A stretch of 13,114 bases of DNA from NCBI GenBank assembly GCA_023412765.1, contig JAEZBX010000234.1, positions 1 through 13,114 of the forward strand. Reading direction: 5' to 3'. Within the stretch, counting starts at the first letter, position 1, and each line of letters begins with the position of its first letter. The stretch is from Bacteroidota bacterium. GTDB lineage: Bacteria; Bacteroidota; Bacteroidia; Cytophagales; Cyclobacteriaceae. Shown here in pieces: positions 1-7,377 of the stretch. The translations under genes were made by a program, and so were the position numbers. The notes under the pieces were generated by a model. It saw only the letters and a list, made by a program, of their open reading frames with translations. It was not told the DNA's origin and did not search any database.

Positions 1-122
1 ACAATTTCGCCACTGACAGGAACAGATACGATCTTCTTTTGGGCATAGGTTGCCGTAAAAAATAAACTGCTAAAAACGACCAGTATAAGTGCACAAGAGT
101 ATTTTTTTAACCACAAAGACAC
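1..122 (-). CDS. N-terminal fragment of a secreted protein, function unknown
   Basis: This is the 5' end of a gene that runs off the left edge, so only about 40 codons are visible. The reading gives a typical Sec signal peptide: a basic start (WLKKY), a hydrophobic core (ALILVVFSSLFF) and a probable cleavage site TATYA before QKKIVSVPVSGEI, the usual Bacteroidota A-Q junction. There is no in-frame ATG. Possible starts are GTG at 122, TTG at 116 or GTG at 131, all of them inside the CACAAAG-type inverted repeat that precedes the gene. I show the GTG at 122. The mature protein is too short to assign. It lies 74 bases downstream of the lpxH stop on the same strand. The signal peptide is clear; the start codon and function are not. 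Confidence 0.6.
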   Translation of the reverse strand, partial: MSLWLKKYSCALILVVFSSLFFTATYAQKKIVSVPVSGEI

Positions 123-187
123 AAAGAGCACAGAGTATTCACAGAGATTACGCTCTGTGTATCTTTGTGTGCTTCGTGTCTCTGTGG
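111..187. repeat. Imperfect inverted repeat of the CACAAAG / CTTTGTG type
   Basis: The left arm (111-146) begins CCACAAAGACACAAAG and the right arm (153-187) reads, in reverse complement, CCACAGAGACACGAAG, so the two arms can fold into a hairpin of about 35 base pairs with several mismatches and a 6-base loop (147-152). The arms have an internal 7 to 9 base rhythm of (A)CACAAAG. From general knowledge, similar dispersed palindromes with CTTTGTG arms recur between genes in many bacteria; I recognise the style but cannot name a family. It fills the gap between lpxH and the next gene, and its left arm supplies the candidate start codons of that gene. It has no clean T-tract on the minus side, so it is not a standard terminator. 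Confidence 0.75.
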
Positions 188-196
188 TGGAATAAG

Positions 197-967
197 TCAC
201 TCCTTGAATGCTTTTAGCTTAATATCCTTACCGTCATACTCTGCATAGCTATTAAATCGAACCCATTCACCAAGGTTAATGTATCGGCTGTTTTCGCCAA
301 TCTTTAACTCGAGTGGCAAATGACGGTGACCAAAAATATAGAAGTCATAGTGTTTTTGCTTTTCGATTTCCGTGCAATGATGCCATAAAAATTCACCCTC
401 CACACCCTGAAATTTTTCCTCCTTCTGCAAATTGCTTATACGACTTTTTCTGGACCAGATCGTCGCAATCCATATACCAAAGTTTGGATGTATTCGAGCG
501 AAGAGCCACTGACAGAATTTGCTGTCGAAGAATTTCTTCAAGAATTTGTACGTGTGATCGCCGGGTCCCAGCCCGTCACCATGACCTATAAGCAGTGTTT
601 GATTTCCTACCTTCAATTCTTCCGGTTCCCTATAGACAGGAATTCCAAAGTTGGTGGGAAAGTAGTCGAACATCCACATGTCGTGGTTGCCCGTAAAAAA
701 AACAACAGGGATTCCCGCGTCTGACAGTTCCGCCAGTTTACCCTGAAACCTGATAAATCCTTTCGGGATGGTGTATTTATATTCAAACCAAAAATCAAAA
801 ATATCACCTAACAAATAGATGGTATGCGCTTCGTCTTTGATCATATCCAACCACCTGACAACACGCCTTTCACGCTTGAGGCTCGATTCATAGTCAGGCA
901 CGCCAAGATGAAAATCGGAAGCAAAAAAAATCTTTTTGCCGTTTAGGTCAGATATAGGTTTCAGCAT
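197..967 (-). CDS. lpxH: UDP-2,3-diacylglucosamine diphosphatase LpxH
   Basis: LpxH hydrolyses UDP-2,3-diacylglucosamine to lipid X and UMP, the fourth step of lipid A synthesis, as a peripheral inner-membrane enzyme. The 256-residue protein has the full metallophosphoesterase set: D18-x-H20 in FFASDFHLG, GDIFD at 54-58, GNHD at 93-96, GHGD at 128-131 and GHRH at 213-216, all at usual spacing. I start it at the ATG at 967 (MLKPISDLNGKK). The frame extends upstream to a TTG at 1006, but those 13 codons would be encoded by the ftsH terminator hairpin, so I reject them. It follows ftsH on the same strand with a terminator in between, and its own likely -7 box is at 1004-1011. The presence of lpxH shows a lipid A-making, diderm organism. 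Confidence 0.93.
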   Translation of the reverse strand: MLKPISDLNGKKIFFASDFHLGVPDYESSLKRERRVVRWLDMIKDEAHTIYLLGDIFDFWFEYKYTIPKGFIRFQGKLAELSDAGIPVVFFTGNHDMWMFDYFPTNFGIPVYREPEELKVGNQTLLIGHGDGLGPGDHTYKFLKKFFDSKFCQWLFARIHPNFGIWIATIWSRKSRISNLQKEEKFQGVEGEFLWHHCTEIEKQKHYDFYIFGHRHLPLELKIGENSRYINLGEWVRFNSYAEYDGKDIKLKAFKE

Positions 968-1003
968 AAATAAAAAACTCAGATGCCGCAAAGCACCTGA
1001 GTT
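968..1003 (-). terminator. Rho-independent terminator after ftsH, directly before lpxH
   Basis: On the minus strand AACTCAG (1003-997) pairs perfectly with CTGAGTT (982-976). Three inner pairs follow (995-993 with 986-984) beyond one mismatch, around the loop TTTGCG, and then comes the T-rich run TTTTTTATTTA down to the lpxH start. This is a good intrinsic terminator for ftsH transcripts. It leaves no room for a promoter between itself and the lpxH ATG at 967, so lpxH must be read through it or be transcribed from a start inside or just upstream of it. Confidence 0.8.
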
Positions 1004-1011
1004 CAAAAGTA
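1004..1011 (-). promoter_or_regulatory. Candidate -7 box (TACTTTTG) for lpxH
   Basis: TACTTTTG matches the Bacteroidota -7 consensus TAnnTTTG exactly. It lies in the 25-base space between the ftsH stop and the terminator stem, 36 bases from the lpxH ATG. A start about 5 to 8 bases downstream would fall within the first arm of the hairpin. I see no clear -33 TTTG partner. This is an inference from the motif alone. Confidence 0.4.
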
Positions 1012-1028
1012 AGATTTATAATGAAATA

Positions 1029-3086
1029 TTAATTAGCAGTTTCGGCTGGCTTTTCTCCTTCCAGTGTTGGTGTCGGATCAACGCCAGGCTGTTCATTTTC
1101 AAGCTGCTTCTTTTCATATTTACCTAGTCCATTCGTAAACTGTTGATAGGTCGTCAGCTTTTCAAATGGCCGCTTGCCAATCAACCGCTCAAGGTCGGCC
1201 TGGAACAATATCTCTTTTTCCAGCAACTCCTTAGCAATAGTATCAAGATGTTGTCTGTGCTGCGTCAACAAGCTTTTCGTTCTCTCGTATGCATCATCGA
1301 TTATACGCTTAACTTCTTTGTCAATTCTTTCAGCCATAGCTTCAGAGTATGGTTTCTGGAATGAATATTCTGACTGCTTCGAATCATAGAATGAAACGTT
1401 GCCAATCTCCTTGTTCATACCGTATATCGTAACCATACTGTACGCCATCTTGGTAATGCGCTCAAGATCGCTTAGGGCACCCGTGGAAACCTTTCCAAAT
1501 ACGAGTTCTTCCGCTGCGCGGCCTCCGAAAGCCATACACATCTCATCCAGCATCTGTTCCGTTTGGTAAAGGAACTGCTCCCGCGGTAAATATTGTGCAT
1601 ATCCTAATGCCGCCACACCGCGAGGAACAATACTAACTTTTACCAGGGGATCTGCGTGCTCGAGGAACCATCCGGCCACAGCGTGACCAGCCTCATGGAA
1701 AGCCACGATCTTCTTCTCTTCCGGAAGGATAATTTTATTTTTCTTCTCCAGACCCCCAATCACGCGGTCAATCGCATCCTGGAAGTCCTGCATATCAACA
1801 GCTTTTTTGTCGCGACGTGCAGCTATCAACGCTGCCTCATTACACACGTTCGCTATTTCAGCGCCTGCAAAACCAGGCGTTTGAGCCGATAATTTCTTCA
1901 CATCGACTGTAGGGTCGAGCTTGATTGGTTTAAGGTGAACCTTAAAAATAGCTTCACGACCAACCACGTCTGGCTTGTCAATACTGATCTGGCGGTCGAA
2001 GCGACCTGGTCTCAACAATGCCGAATCCAGTACGTCCGGACGGTTTGTTGCGGCCAGGATGATAACACCAGAATCGGTCGCAAATCCATCCATCTCTACC
2101 AACAAAGAGTTCAATGTATTTTCCCGCTCATCATTTGCACCGGGCACCTGACCGCGACCACGAGAGCGACCAATTGCGTCGATCTCATCGATAAATACAA
2201 TACAAGGAGCTTTTTCCTTTGCCTGCTTGAAAAGGTCGCGTACCCGCGCAGCACCGACACCCACGAACATTTCTACGAAATCGGATCCTGAAAGTGAAAA
2301 GAATGGCACTTCAGCTTCGCCGGCAACAGCCTTCGCGAGCAAAGTTTTACCGGTGCCCGGAGGGCCAACCAACAGGGCTCCCTTCGGGATCTTTCCACCC
2401 AACTTTGTAAACTTCAATGGAGTCTTCAGGAAATCAACAATTTCCTTTACCTCTTCCTTTGCTTCATCAAGGCCGGCAACATCGGCAAAGGTTATTTTTA
2501 CCTTGCTTTCAGCATCAAAAAGGGCAGCTTTAGATTTTCCAATGTTAAAGATCTGACCGCCAGGCCCGGCACCGCCAGTCATCCGGCGCATCAGCATCCA
2601 GAAGCCGAATAGCAGCAGGAACAGGAATCCCCATTGAACAAATACGCTAAAATAGTCCTCGCGATCCTCAGGCGTATACTCCGGCATTTTGTCCGGAGGC
2701 AGTTTGTCGCGGATACTTCTGAATTCCTGGTCGAAGTTTCCAACATCCACAACTTTCATGGAGAAATGTGGACCCGATGCGTTGCCACCCAAAGGACCTT
2801 CGGTAATATTCAGATTCGGCTTGTATTTAGCATTCTGAAGTGCTTCGGGTCTTAAAGTTATCTCAACGAACTTTCTGTTCTGTACCAAAACAACCTTCTT
2901 CACATCACCATCGGCCACCATCCTCTTAAAGGTGTCGTAGTCTACATCTTTCAGGTTATTGGAGTTATTGAAATACATCACGCCGATGATCACCGCGACA
3001 GTGGCGAGTATTACCCAGATCTGGTAGTTGCCCCTTGGCGGCTTATTCGGCAATAATGGTTTATTATCTTTCTGTTTGTCTGCCAT
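1029..3086 (-). CDS. ftsH: ATP-dependent zinc metalloprotease FtsH
   Basis: FtsH is the membrane-anchored AAA+ protease that degrades misfolded and regulatory membrane and cytosolic proteins. The 685-residue protein has a first membrane segment at about 21-39, a periplasmic region at about 40-148 and a second membrane segment at about 149-166. The ATPase domain follows, with Walker A GPPGTGKT at 241-248, Walker B FIDEID at 299-304 and the second region of homology ATNRPDVLD...RPGRFDR at 346-365. The peptidase domain has HEAGH at 464-468 and a probable third zinc ligand D540 in GALSDLERIT. The tail after about 640 is variable, hydrophilic and rich in E, P and N. It starts 50 bases after the rsfS stop and has its own -7 box. 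Length and all motifs are normal and the ATG at 3086 is unambiguous. Confidence 0.98.
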   Translation of the reverse strand: MADKQKDNKPLLPNKPPRGNYQIWVILATVAVIIGVMYFNNSNNLKDVDYDTFKRMVADGDVKKVVLVQNRKFVEITLRPEALQNAKYKPNLNITEGPLGGNASGPHFSMKVVDVGNFDQEFRSIRDKLPPDKMPEYTPEDREDYFSVFVQWGFLFLLLFGFWMLMRRMTGGAGPGGQIFNIGKSKAALFDAESKVKITFADVAGLDEAKEEVKEIVDFLKTPLKFTKLGGKIPKGALLVGPPGTGKTLLAKAVAGEAEVPFFSLSGSDFVEMFVGVGAARVRDLFKQAKEKAPCIVFIDEIDAIGRSRGRGQVPGANDERENTLNSLLVEMDGFATDSGVIILAATNRPDVLDSALLRPGRFDRQISIDKPDVVGREAIFKVHLKPIKLDPTVDVKKLSAQTPGFAGAEIANVCNEAALIAARRDKKAVDMQDFQDAIDRVIGGLEKKNKIILPEEKKIVAFHEAGHAVAGWFLEHADPLVKVSIVPRGVAALGYAQYLPREQFLYQTEQMLDEMCMAFGGRAAEELVFGKVSTGALSDLERITKMAYSMVTIYGMNKEIGNVSFYDSKQSEYSFQKPYSEAMAERIDKEVKRIIDDAYERTKSLLTQHRQHLDTIAKELLEKEILFQADLERLIGKRPFEKLTTYQQFTNGLGKYEKKQLENEQPGVDPTPTLEGEKPAETAN

Positions 3087-3114
3087 TTCTATGTTCCAAA
3101 TGAATTAAAAAAAT

Positions 3115-3122
3115 CAAAATTA
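3115..3122 (-). promoter_or_regulatory. Candidate -7 box (TAATTTTG) for ftsH
   Basis: This is an exact TAnnTTTG match on the minus strand in the 50-base rsfS-ftsH gap, 28 bases before the ftsH ATG. That is nearly the same distance as the boxes before rsfS and the M3 peptidase. No clear -33 element is visible. It would give ftsH a promoter of its own besides read-through from rsfS. Confidence 0.4.
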
Positions 3123-3136
3123 AAGTGGGCTATTAT

Positions 3137-3517
3137 TTAGTTTTTACCGTTCTCAACCTCGGTAATATCGGCGTCGCCCCACAGACGCTCCAACGCATAG
3201 TATGCTCTGCGGTCTTTACGGAAGACATGTGCGACGACGTTTATGTAGTCGAGCAACATCCATTCTTTATTGTTTTTGCCCTCCGTATGCCAGGGGTTCT
3301 CGTTGAACTTCTTGAAAACCTCGGCATCTATTGAATCTGAAATCGCGTCAAGTTGCTTATCTGAATTTCCAGAGCATATAACGAAGAAATCGGCGACTGC
3401 ATTCTTAATTTTTCTGAGGTCCATCACAACAATATCTGAGGCCTTCTTCTCCTGCATCCCCTTCACAATCACATCACTGAGAGTTTCTGAATCAACTCCC
3501 TTCCTTTTTTTCACCAT
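3137..3517 (-). CDS. rsfS: Ribosomal silencing factor RsfS
   Basis: RsfS (Iojap/DUF143 family) binds ribosomal protein uL14 on the 50S subunit and blocks subunit joining when nutrients are short. The 126-residue protein shows the family signature in order: an N-terminal helix (LSDVIVKGMQEKKASDIVVMD), DFFVICSGNS at about 42-51, WHTEGKNNKEWMLLDYINVV at about 73-92, and FRKDRRAYYALERLWGDA near the end. It begins at ATG 3517, with a GTG as the next codon. It is divergent from birA with 48 bases between them and is followed by ftsH. The birA / rsfS-ftsH order is common in Bacteroidota genomes, which supports the assignment and the phylum. Confidence 0.95.
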   Translation of the reverse strand: MVKKRKGVDSETLSDVIVKGMQEKKASDIVVMDLRKIKNAVADFFVICSGNSDKQLDAISDSIDAEVFKKFNENPWHTEGKNNKEWMLLDYINVVAHVFRKDRRAYYALERLWGDADITEVENGKN

Positions 3518-3522
3518 TAATC

Positions 3523-3530
3523 TATCTTCG
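3523..3530 (+). promoter_or_regulatory. Weak candidate -7 box (TATCTTCG) for birA
   Basis: TATCTTCG differs from TAnnTTTG at one position and lies 35 bases before the birA TTG start, in the shared divergent gap. A similar TACCTTCG precedes the oxidoreductase at 9522. The evidence is motif similarity only. Confidence 0.2.
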
Positions 3531-3545
3531 TTTTTTTTTAACCTA

Positions 3546-3553
3546 CAAAACTA
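3546..3553 (-). promoter_or_regulatory. Candidate -7 box (TAGTTTTG) for rsfS
   Basis: This is an exact TAnnTTTG on the minus strand, 28 bases before the rsfS ATG, inside the 48-base divergent gap with birA. The spacing agrees with the boxes before ftsH and the M3 peptidase. The -33 element is not obvious. Confidence 0.4.
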
Positions 3554-3565
3554 ATCAAAATTACT

Positions 3566-4342
3566 TTGTATAAAATCCCTGCCAGTACGCTTTTCCTCGG
3601 CAAAAATCTTCTTTTTATGCCGGAATGTCATTCAACCAATAGCTTGGCCCTGGATCTCTGCCAACAATCGTGCCCGGCGGAGGGTACACTCGTCATTACT
3701 GACCGACAAACTTCAGGCAGGGGACAACGCGGCAACAGCTGGGAGGCCGAGCCTGAGATGAACCTGACCTTTTCCCTTATCCTGAAACCAACGTTTTTGG
3801 CAATAAAAGATCAATTTATGTTGAGCATGGCAATATCGCTGGCCGTGCGCGACTACCTTGCAGACCTGTTAAAACAATCAGTGGGGATCAAATGGCCAAA
3901 CGATATTCTTGTAAATGAGTTCAAAATCTGTGGAATTCTTATCGAAAATCAATTAGCGGCAGGCCTGCTCAACTACTCAGTGGTGGGAATTGGACTTAAT
4001 GTTAACCAACAAAATTTTGCTTCACCCTCAGCGACGTCGATCTCGCTACTTCAGGGATCAGCAACAGATCTGCAGACGGTACTGGACGGACTGACCAGCG
4101 CGCTGGAAGCACGATATATTCAACTTAGGCAAAACAAGCAAGCACAACTTCGGGATGAATACCTTGCAAACCTGTATCGAAGGCATAAGTTGTCAACTTT
4201 CCTGGCAGGGGGAGAGCCGTTTTCCGGGGAAATTCTTGGTGTTGATGAGCACGGGAGGCTACAAGTTTTGACTGGGGGAGCGGTAAAAGCTTTCGATACG
4301 AAAGAGATTGCATTTGCAGATTTCAATTCAATCACGACCTGA
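3566..4342 (+). CDS. birA: Biotin--[acetyl-CoA-carboxylase] ligase (monofunctional BirA)
   Basis: It activates biotin with ATP and transfers it to the biotin carboxyl carrier protein of acetyl-CoA carboxylase and related enzymes. The 258-residue protein has the ligase core: CHSTN at 21-25, the biotinyl-AMP loop GRGQRGNSW at 51-59, KWPNDI at 109-114, KICGILIE at 120-127 with the likely active lysine K120, and GIGLNVN at 141-147, followed by a small C-terminal SH3-like domain. There is no N-terminal helix-turn-helix, so it is the non-repressor (group I) type. The start is a TTG at 3566. The next methionine, residue 18, would cut off the N-terminal strand (YKIPASTLFLGK), which I recall as usual in relatives. 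It overlaps the next gene by one base (TGATG), so the two are probably co-translated. Confidence 0.93.
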   Translation: MYKIPASTLFLGKNLLFMPECHSTNSLALDLCQQSCPAEGTLVITDRQTSGRGQRGNSWEAEPEMNLTFSLILKPTFLAIKDQFMLSMAISLAVRDYLADLLKQSVGIKWPNDILVNEFKICGILIENQLAAGLLNYSVVGIGLNVNQQNFASPSATSISLLQGSATDLQTVLDGLTSALEARYIQLRQNKQAQLRDEYLANLYRRHKLSTFLAGGEPFSGEILGVDEHGRLQVLTGGAVKAFDTKEIAFADFNSITT

Positions 4343-5535
4343 TGAATAAAAGCATATACAAGGAAAGAAGCAGAATTGTCATCACATGTAGCAAACGACT
4401 TTCACCGTACCTGAGCGAGGAAGTTAAAGAGCTGGGTTTTGAAATTGAACGGGTATTTGCCACTGGCGTCGAATTGTTTGGTACCGTGAATGATTGCATT
4501 AAACTGAACCTTAATCTGCGTTGCGCAAGTCAGGTGCATTATTCACTCTTGGAGTTCCCTGCAAAAAATCCCGATGAACTATACCGAACACTATCAGAAT
4601 ATGCCTGGGAAAAACTGATTACAAAGGATGGGTATTTTTCGGTAACGTGTAATGTTGACAATCCCACCATCAATAACACGATGTTTGTAAATGTGAAAGT
4701 GAAGGATGCAATTGTTGACAGAATACGAAGTCAGACTAAAGTGCGGCCTGATTCGGGATCAGATCTGAGCGGTGCAGTGATTTATCTTTTCTGGAAGGAT
4801 AATCATGCGGAGGTATTCGTCGATACGTCTGGTGAAACACTTTCGAAGCATGGGTACAGAAAAATTCCAGGCAAGGCACCAATGCTAGAGGCGCTTGCTT
4901 CGAGCACGATACTGGCGGGTAAGTGGGATCGCCGATCACCCTTTGTTAACCCGATGTGTGGATCAGGAACACTTGCTATCGAGGCTGCACTGATTGCCAC
5001 TAACCGTCGACCGGGCTTGCTTCGGGATAACTATTCGTATATGCACTTCGTTGGATACGACGAATCGGTGCATCGCAAGGAAAAAGAATTGCTGAAGCGC
5101 CAAATAAAAGACGTCCCCGGACTTGTAATTATCGCTAGTGACAACCGGGAGGATGCAGTTTCTGTTTCAAAGGTTAATGCCGGTATCGCAGGCGTTGAAC
5201 ACCTGATTCGATTTCAGGTTTGTGATTTTCAGAAAACAGATTTGCCGGATGTACCGGGTGTTATATATTTCAATCCAGAGTATGGCGAACGACTTGGTGA
5301 GATCACCGCGCTTGAATCAACGTACGCGTCGATTGGCGACTTTCTGAAAAAGAAATGCCAGGGATATACGGGATATGTTTTCACGGCCAATCTGGATCTT
5401 GCAAAAAAAATCGGCTTAAAAGCCAGTCGGCGTATCGAATTTTATACCGCTAAGCTTGATTGCAGATTGCTCGAATATGAAATGTACGCGGGGACGCGAC
5501 GCTTTGAAAAGGCAAAAAAGGATGAAGCACAGTAG
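4342..5535 (+). CDS. THUMP-domain class I SAM-dependent rRNA methyltransferase (RlmL/UPF0020 type)
   Basis: The 397-residue protein resembles the N-terminal half of E. coli RlmL, which makes m2G2445 in 23S rRNA. It has a ferredoxin-like and THUMP region at about 10-160, then a Rossmann methyltransferase with the lead-in GYRKIPGKAPMLEALAS at 171-187, SAM motif I NPMCGSGT at 203-210, the acidic motif II region YDES at about 239-242, ASDNRE at 265-270, and motif IV at 311-317. Motif IV reads NPEYGER rather than the usual N/D-P-P-Y-G-E-R. The fused RlmK half of the enterobacterial protein is absent, as is common outside gammaproteobacteria. It overlaps birA by one base. Class and RNA substrate are likely; the exact target base is inferred only by homology. 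Confidence 0.88.
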   Translation: MNKSIYKERSRIVITCSKRLSPYLSEEVKELGFEIERVFATGVELFGTVNDCIKLNLNLRCASQVHYSLLEFPAKNPDELYRTLSEYAWEKLITKDGYFSVTCNVDNPTINNTMFVNVKVKDAIVDRIRSQTKVRPDSGSDLSGAVIYLFWKDNHAEVFVDTSGETLSKHGYRKIPGKAPMLEALASSTILAGKWDRRSPFVNPMCGSGTLAIEAALIATNRRPGLLRDNYSYMHFVGYDESVHRKEKELLKRQIKDVPGLVIIASDNREDAVSVSKVNAGIAGVEHLIRFQVCDFQKTDLPDVPGVIYFNPEYGERLGEITALESTYASIGDFLKKKCQGYTGYVFTANLDLAKKIGLKASRRIEFYTAKLDCRLLEYEMYAGTRRFEKAKKDEAQ

Positions 5536-5612
5536 GAGACATTTACCCGAATAAGCTTGATGCATGCAAAGATGTTTGCCAACTTGGAACCCTTTTTATT
5601 GAGAACGAATTC

Positions 5613-5620
5613 TAATTTTG
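5613..5620 (+). promoter_or_regulatory. Candidate -7 box (TAATTTTG) for the M3 peptidase gene
   Basis: This is an exact TAnnTTTG match in the 114-base gap after the methyltransferase gene, 29 bases before the peptidase ATG at 5650. No -33 TTTG lies at good spacing. The gap holds nothing else I can support and shows no clear terminator hairpin. Confidence 0.4.
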
Positions 5621-5649
5621 AACAACTATACTTATTAACAGGATAGACA

Positions 5650-7377
5650 ATGACCGCAGAACTTGAAATACCCCAACGTCCGCATCGTAAGTTTTTAAAA
5701 GAAGATTTTAAGGTTACGAACTGGGAAGAGTTGAAACCTTTTTTCGATAATTTATTAGAACGCAAACTGGAATCTGTTGAAGACCTGAAGCAATGGTTTC
5801 GCCACAGAAGCGAACTTGAGTCGGTCATCAGCGAGGATCTAGCATGGCGATATATCAAGATGACATGCTACACGGAGAATGAGGAATACCGAAAAAGCTA
5901 CCAGGACTTCGTTGAGAATATTCAACCACAGATCGCCCCTGTATCCGATAGCTTGAATAAGAAAGCAGCGGCATCACTCTATTTGAATGAGTTGGAAAAT
6001 CTTGCAGGATACGATCTCATGATCCGCAGCCTGAAAAAAGATATCGAGATATTCCGGCAGGAGAACGTACCGCTCTTTACTCAGTTAAGTACTGAAGCCC
6101 AGAAGTATCAACAGATATCTGGCGCCATGACGGTGGAGATTGATGGAAAAGAATTGACACTGCAGCAGGCTTCAGTGTTGTTAATGTCCACCGACCGCAA
6201 GCTTCGGGAAGAAGTGTATCACAAGGTCACGAGCCGAAGATTGCAGGATCGCCAGGTTCTTGATGAACTCTTCTCCAAGCTTATTAGTTTGCGACACCAG
6301 GTTTCGTTAAATGCTGGCTTCAAGAATTTCAGAGACTACATGTTTAAGTCGCTCGGAAGATTTGACTATACACCGCAGGACTGCTTTGACTTCCACGACG
6401 CCATACAGCACGAAGTTGTTCCGATCCTCGATGTGTTTTCAAGAGAAAGAAAGAATGCTTTAAAAGTAGATGCGCTTAGGCCATGGGATAAAGCCGTTGA
6501 TCCAGAAGGTCGGGAAGCCTTGAAGCCGTTCACAAATGGTGACGAGCTCGCTAAGAAAACTATTGAGGTGTTTACAAAGCTGGATCCGTTTCTGGGTCAA
6601 TGTCTTGCTGTGATGAAGCAAATGGGACACCTCGACCTGGAATCGCGGAAGGGCAAGGCACCTGGCGGATATAATTATCCATTGTCGGAAATAGGCGTAC
6701 CGTTTATTTTCATGAATGCCACATCGACGTTGAGGGATCTTGTCACTATTATGCACGAAGGTGGCCATGCAGTGCATAACTTTCTGACGCGCGATCTTGA
6801 ATTAAACGACTTTAAATCAACTCCGTCAGAAGTTGCCGAGCTTGCATCGATGTCGATGGAATTGATTTCCATGGATCACTGGAATGTATTTTTCACGGAT
6901 GAAGCGGAACTGAAACGAGCAAAGCGTGAACATCTAGAGGATCTCATCGAGACATTGCCGTGGGTCGCGACAATCGACCGATACCAGCATTGGCTCTATG
7001 AGAATCCAACCCATAGCCTGGACGAACGCAAGCAAATGTGGAATAAAATTTTCGATCAATTTGCTGATACTGTAACAGACTGGTCGGGTCTTCAGGAAGC
7101 GAAAGATTATTTGTGGCAGAAGCAACTACATCTTTACGAAGTTCCTTTTTATTATATCGAATATGGAATGGCTCAACTCGGAGCAATTGCAGTTTGGAGA
7201 AACTTCCGCGAAGATCCGGCGAAAGGATTGCAAGGTTATCAAAATGCGTTGAAGCTAGGATATATGAGATCTATTCCGGAAATCTACAAGGCAGCCAATA
7301 TCAAGTTTGATTTCAGCAGGGGATATATTAGGGAGTTGATGGATTTTGTACGAACCGAACTGGATAAGATTGTTTAA
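5650..7377 (+). CDS. M3 family oligoendopeptidase (PepF-like zinc metallopeptidase)
   Basis: A cytosolic zinc endopeptidase that cleaves short peptides. The 575-residue protein has the M3 layout: a long helical N-terminal lid (about 1-330), the substrate-loop motif PGGYNYPLSEIGVPFIFMN at 338-356, the zinc site HEGGH at 369-373 and the downstream metal ligand in SEVAELASMSMEL, most likely E397. A C-terminal YEVPFYYIEYGMAQLGA region contains the conserved substrate-binding Tyr/His-type positions. There is no signal peptide. Length matches Bacteroidota members of the M3B group. Its TAA stop (7375-7377) lies inside the first unit of a GTTTAAG heptamer array. It is convergent with marR. Confidence 0.93.
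   Translation: MTAELEIPQRPHRKFLKEDFKVTNWEELKPFFDNLLERKLESVEDLKQWFRHRSELESVISEDLAWRYIKMTCYTENEEYRKSYQDFVENIQPQIAPVSDSLNKKAAASLYLNELENLAGYDLMIRSLKKDIEIFRQENVPLFTQLSTEAQKYQQISGAMTVEIDGKELTLQQASVLLMSTDRKLREEVYHKVTSRRLQDRQVLDELFSKLISLRHQVSLNAGFKNFRDYMFKSLGRFDYTPQDCFDFHDAIQHEVVPILDVFSRERKNALKVDALRPWDKAVDPEGREALKPFTNGDELAKKTIEVFTKLDPFLGQCLAVMKQMGHLDLESRKGKAPGGYNYPLSEIGVPFIFMNATSTLRDLVTIMHEGGHAVHNFLTRDLELNDFKSTPSEVAELASMSMELISMDHWNVFFTDEAELKRAKREHLEDLIETLPWVATIDRYQHWLYENPTHSLDERKQMWNKIFDQFADTVTDWSGLQEAKDYLWQKQLHLYEVPFYYIEYGMAQLGAIAVWRNFREDPAKGLQGYQNALKLGYMRSIPEIYKAANIKFDFSRGYIRELMDFVRTELDKIV

Noticed and set aside
968..1006. N-terminal extension of lpxH from a TTG at 1006
   Set aside because: The 13 extra codons are the terminator stem and T-tract; the conserved family start corresponds to the ATG at 967.
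1935..2291. Long frame on the strand opposite ftsH
   Set aside because: It lies wholly inside ftsH, shows no recognisable domain, and has the composition expected of an antisense shadow.
5442..5858. 138-codon minus-strand frame across the methyltransferase / peptidase junction
   Set aside because: It overlaps two clear genes on the other strand and covers the probable peptidase promoter; no domain is visible.
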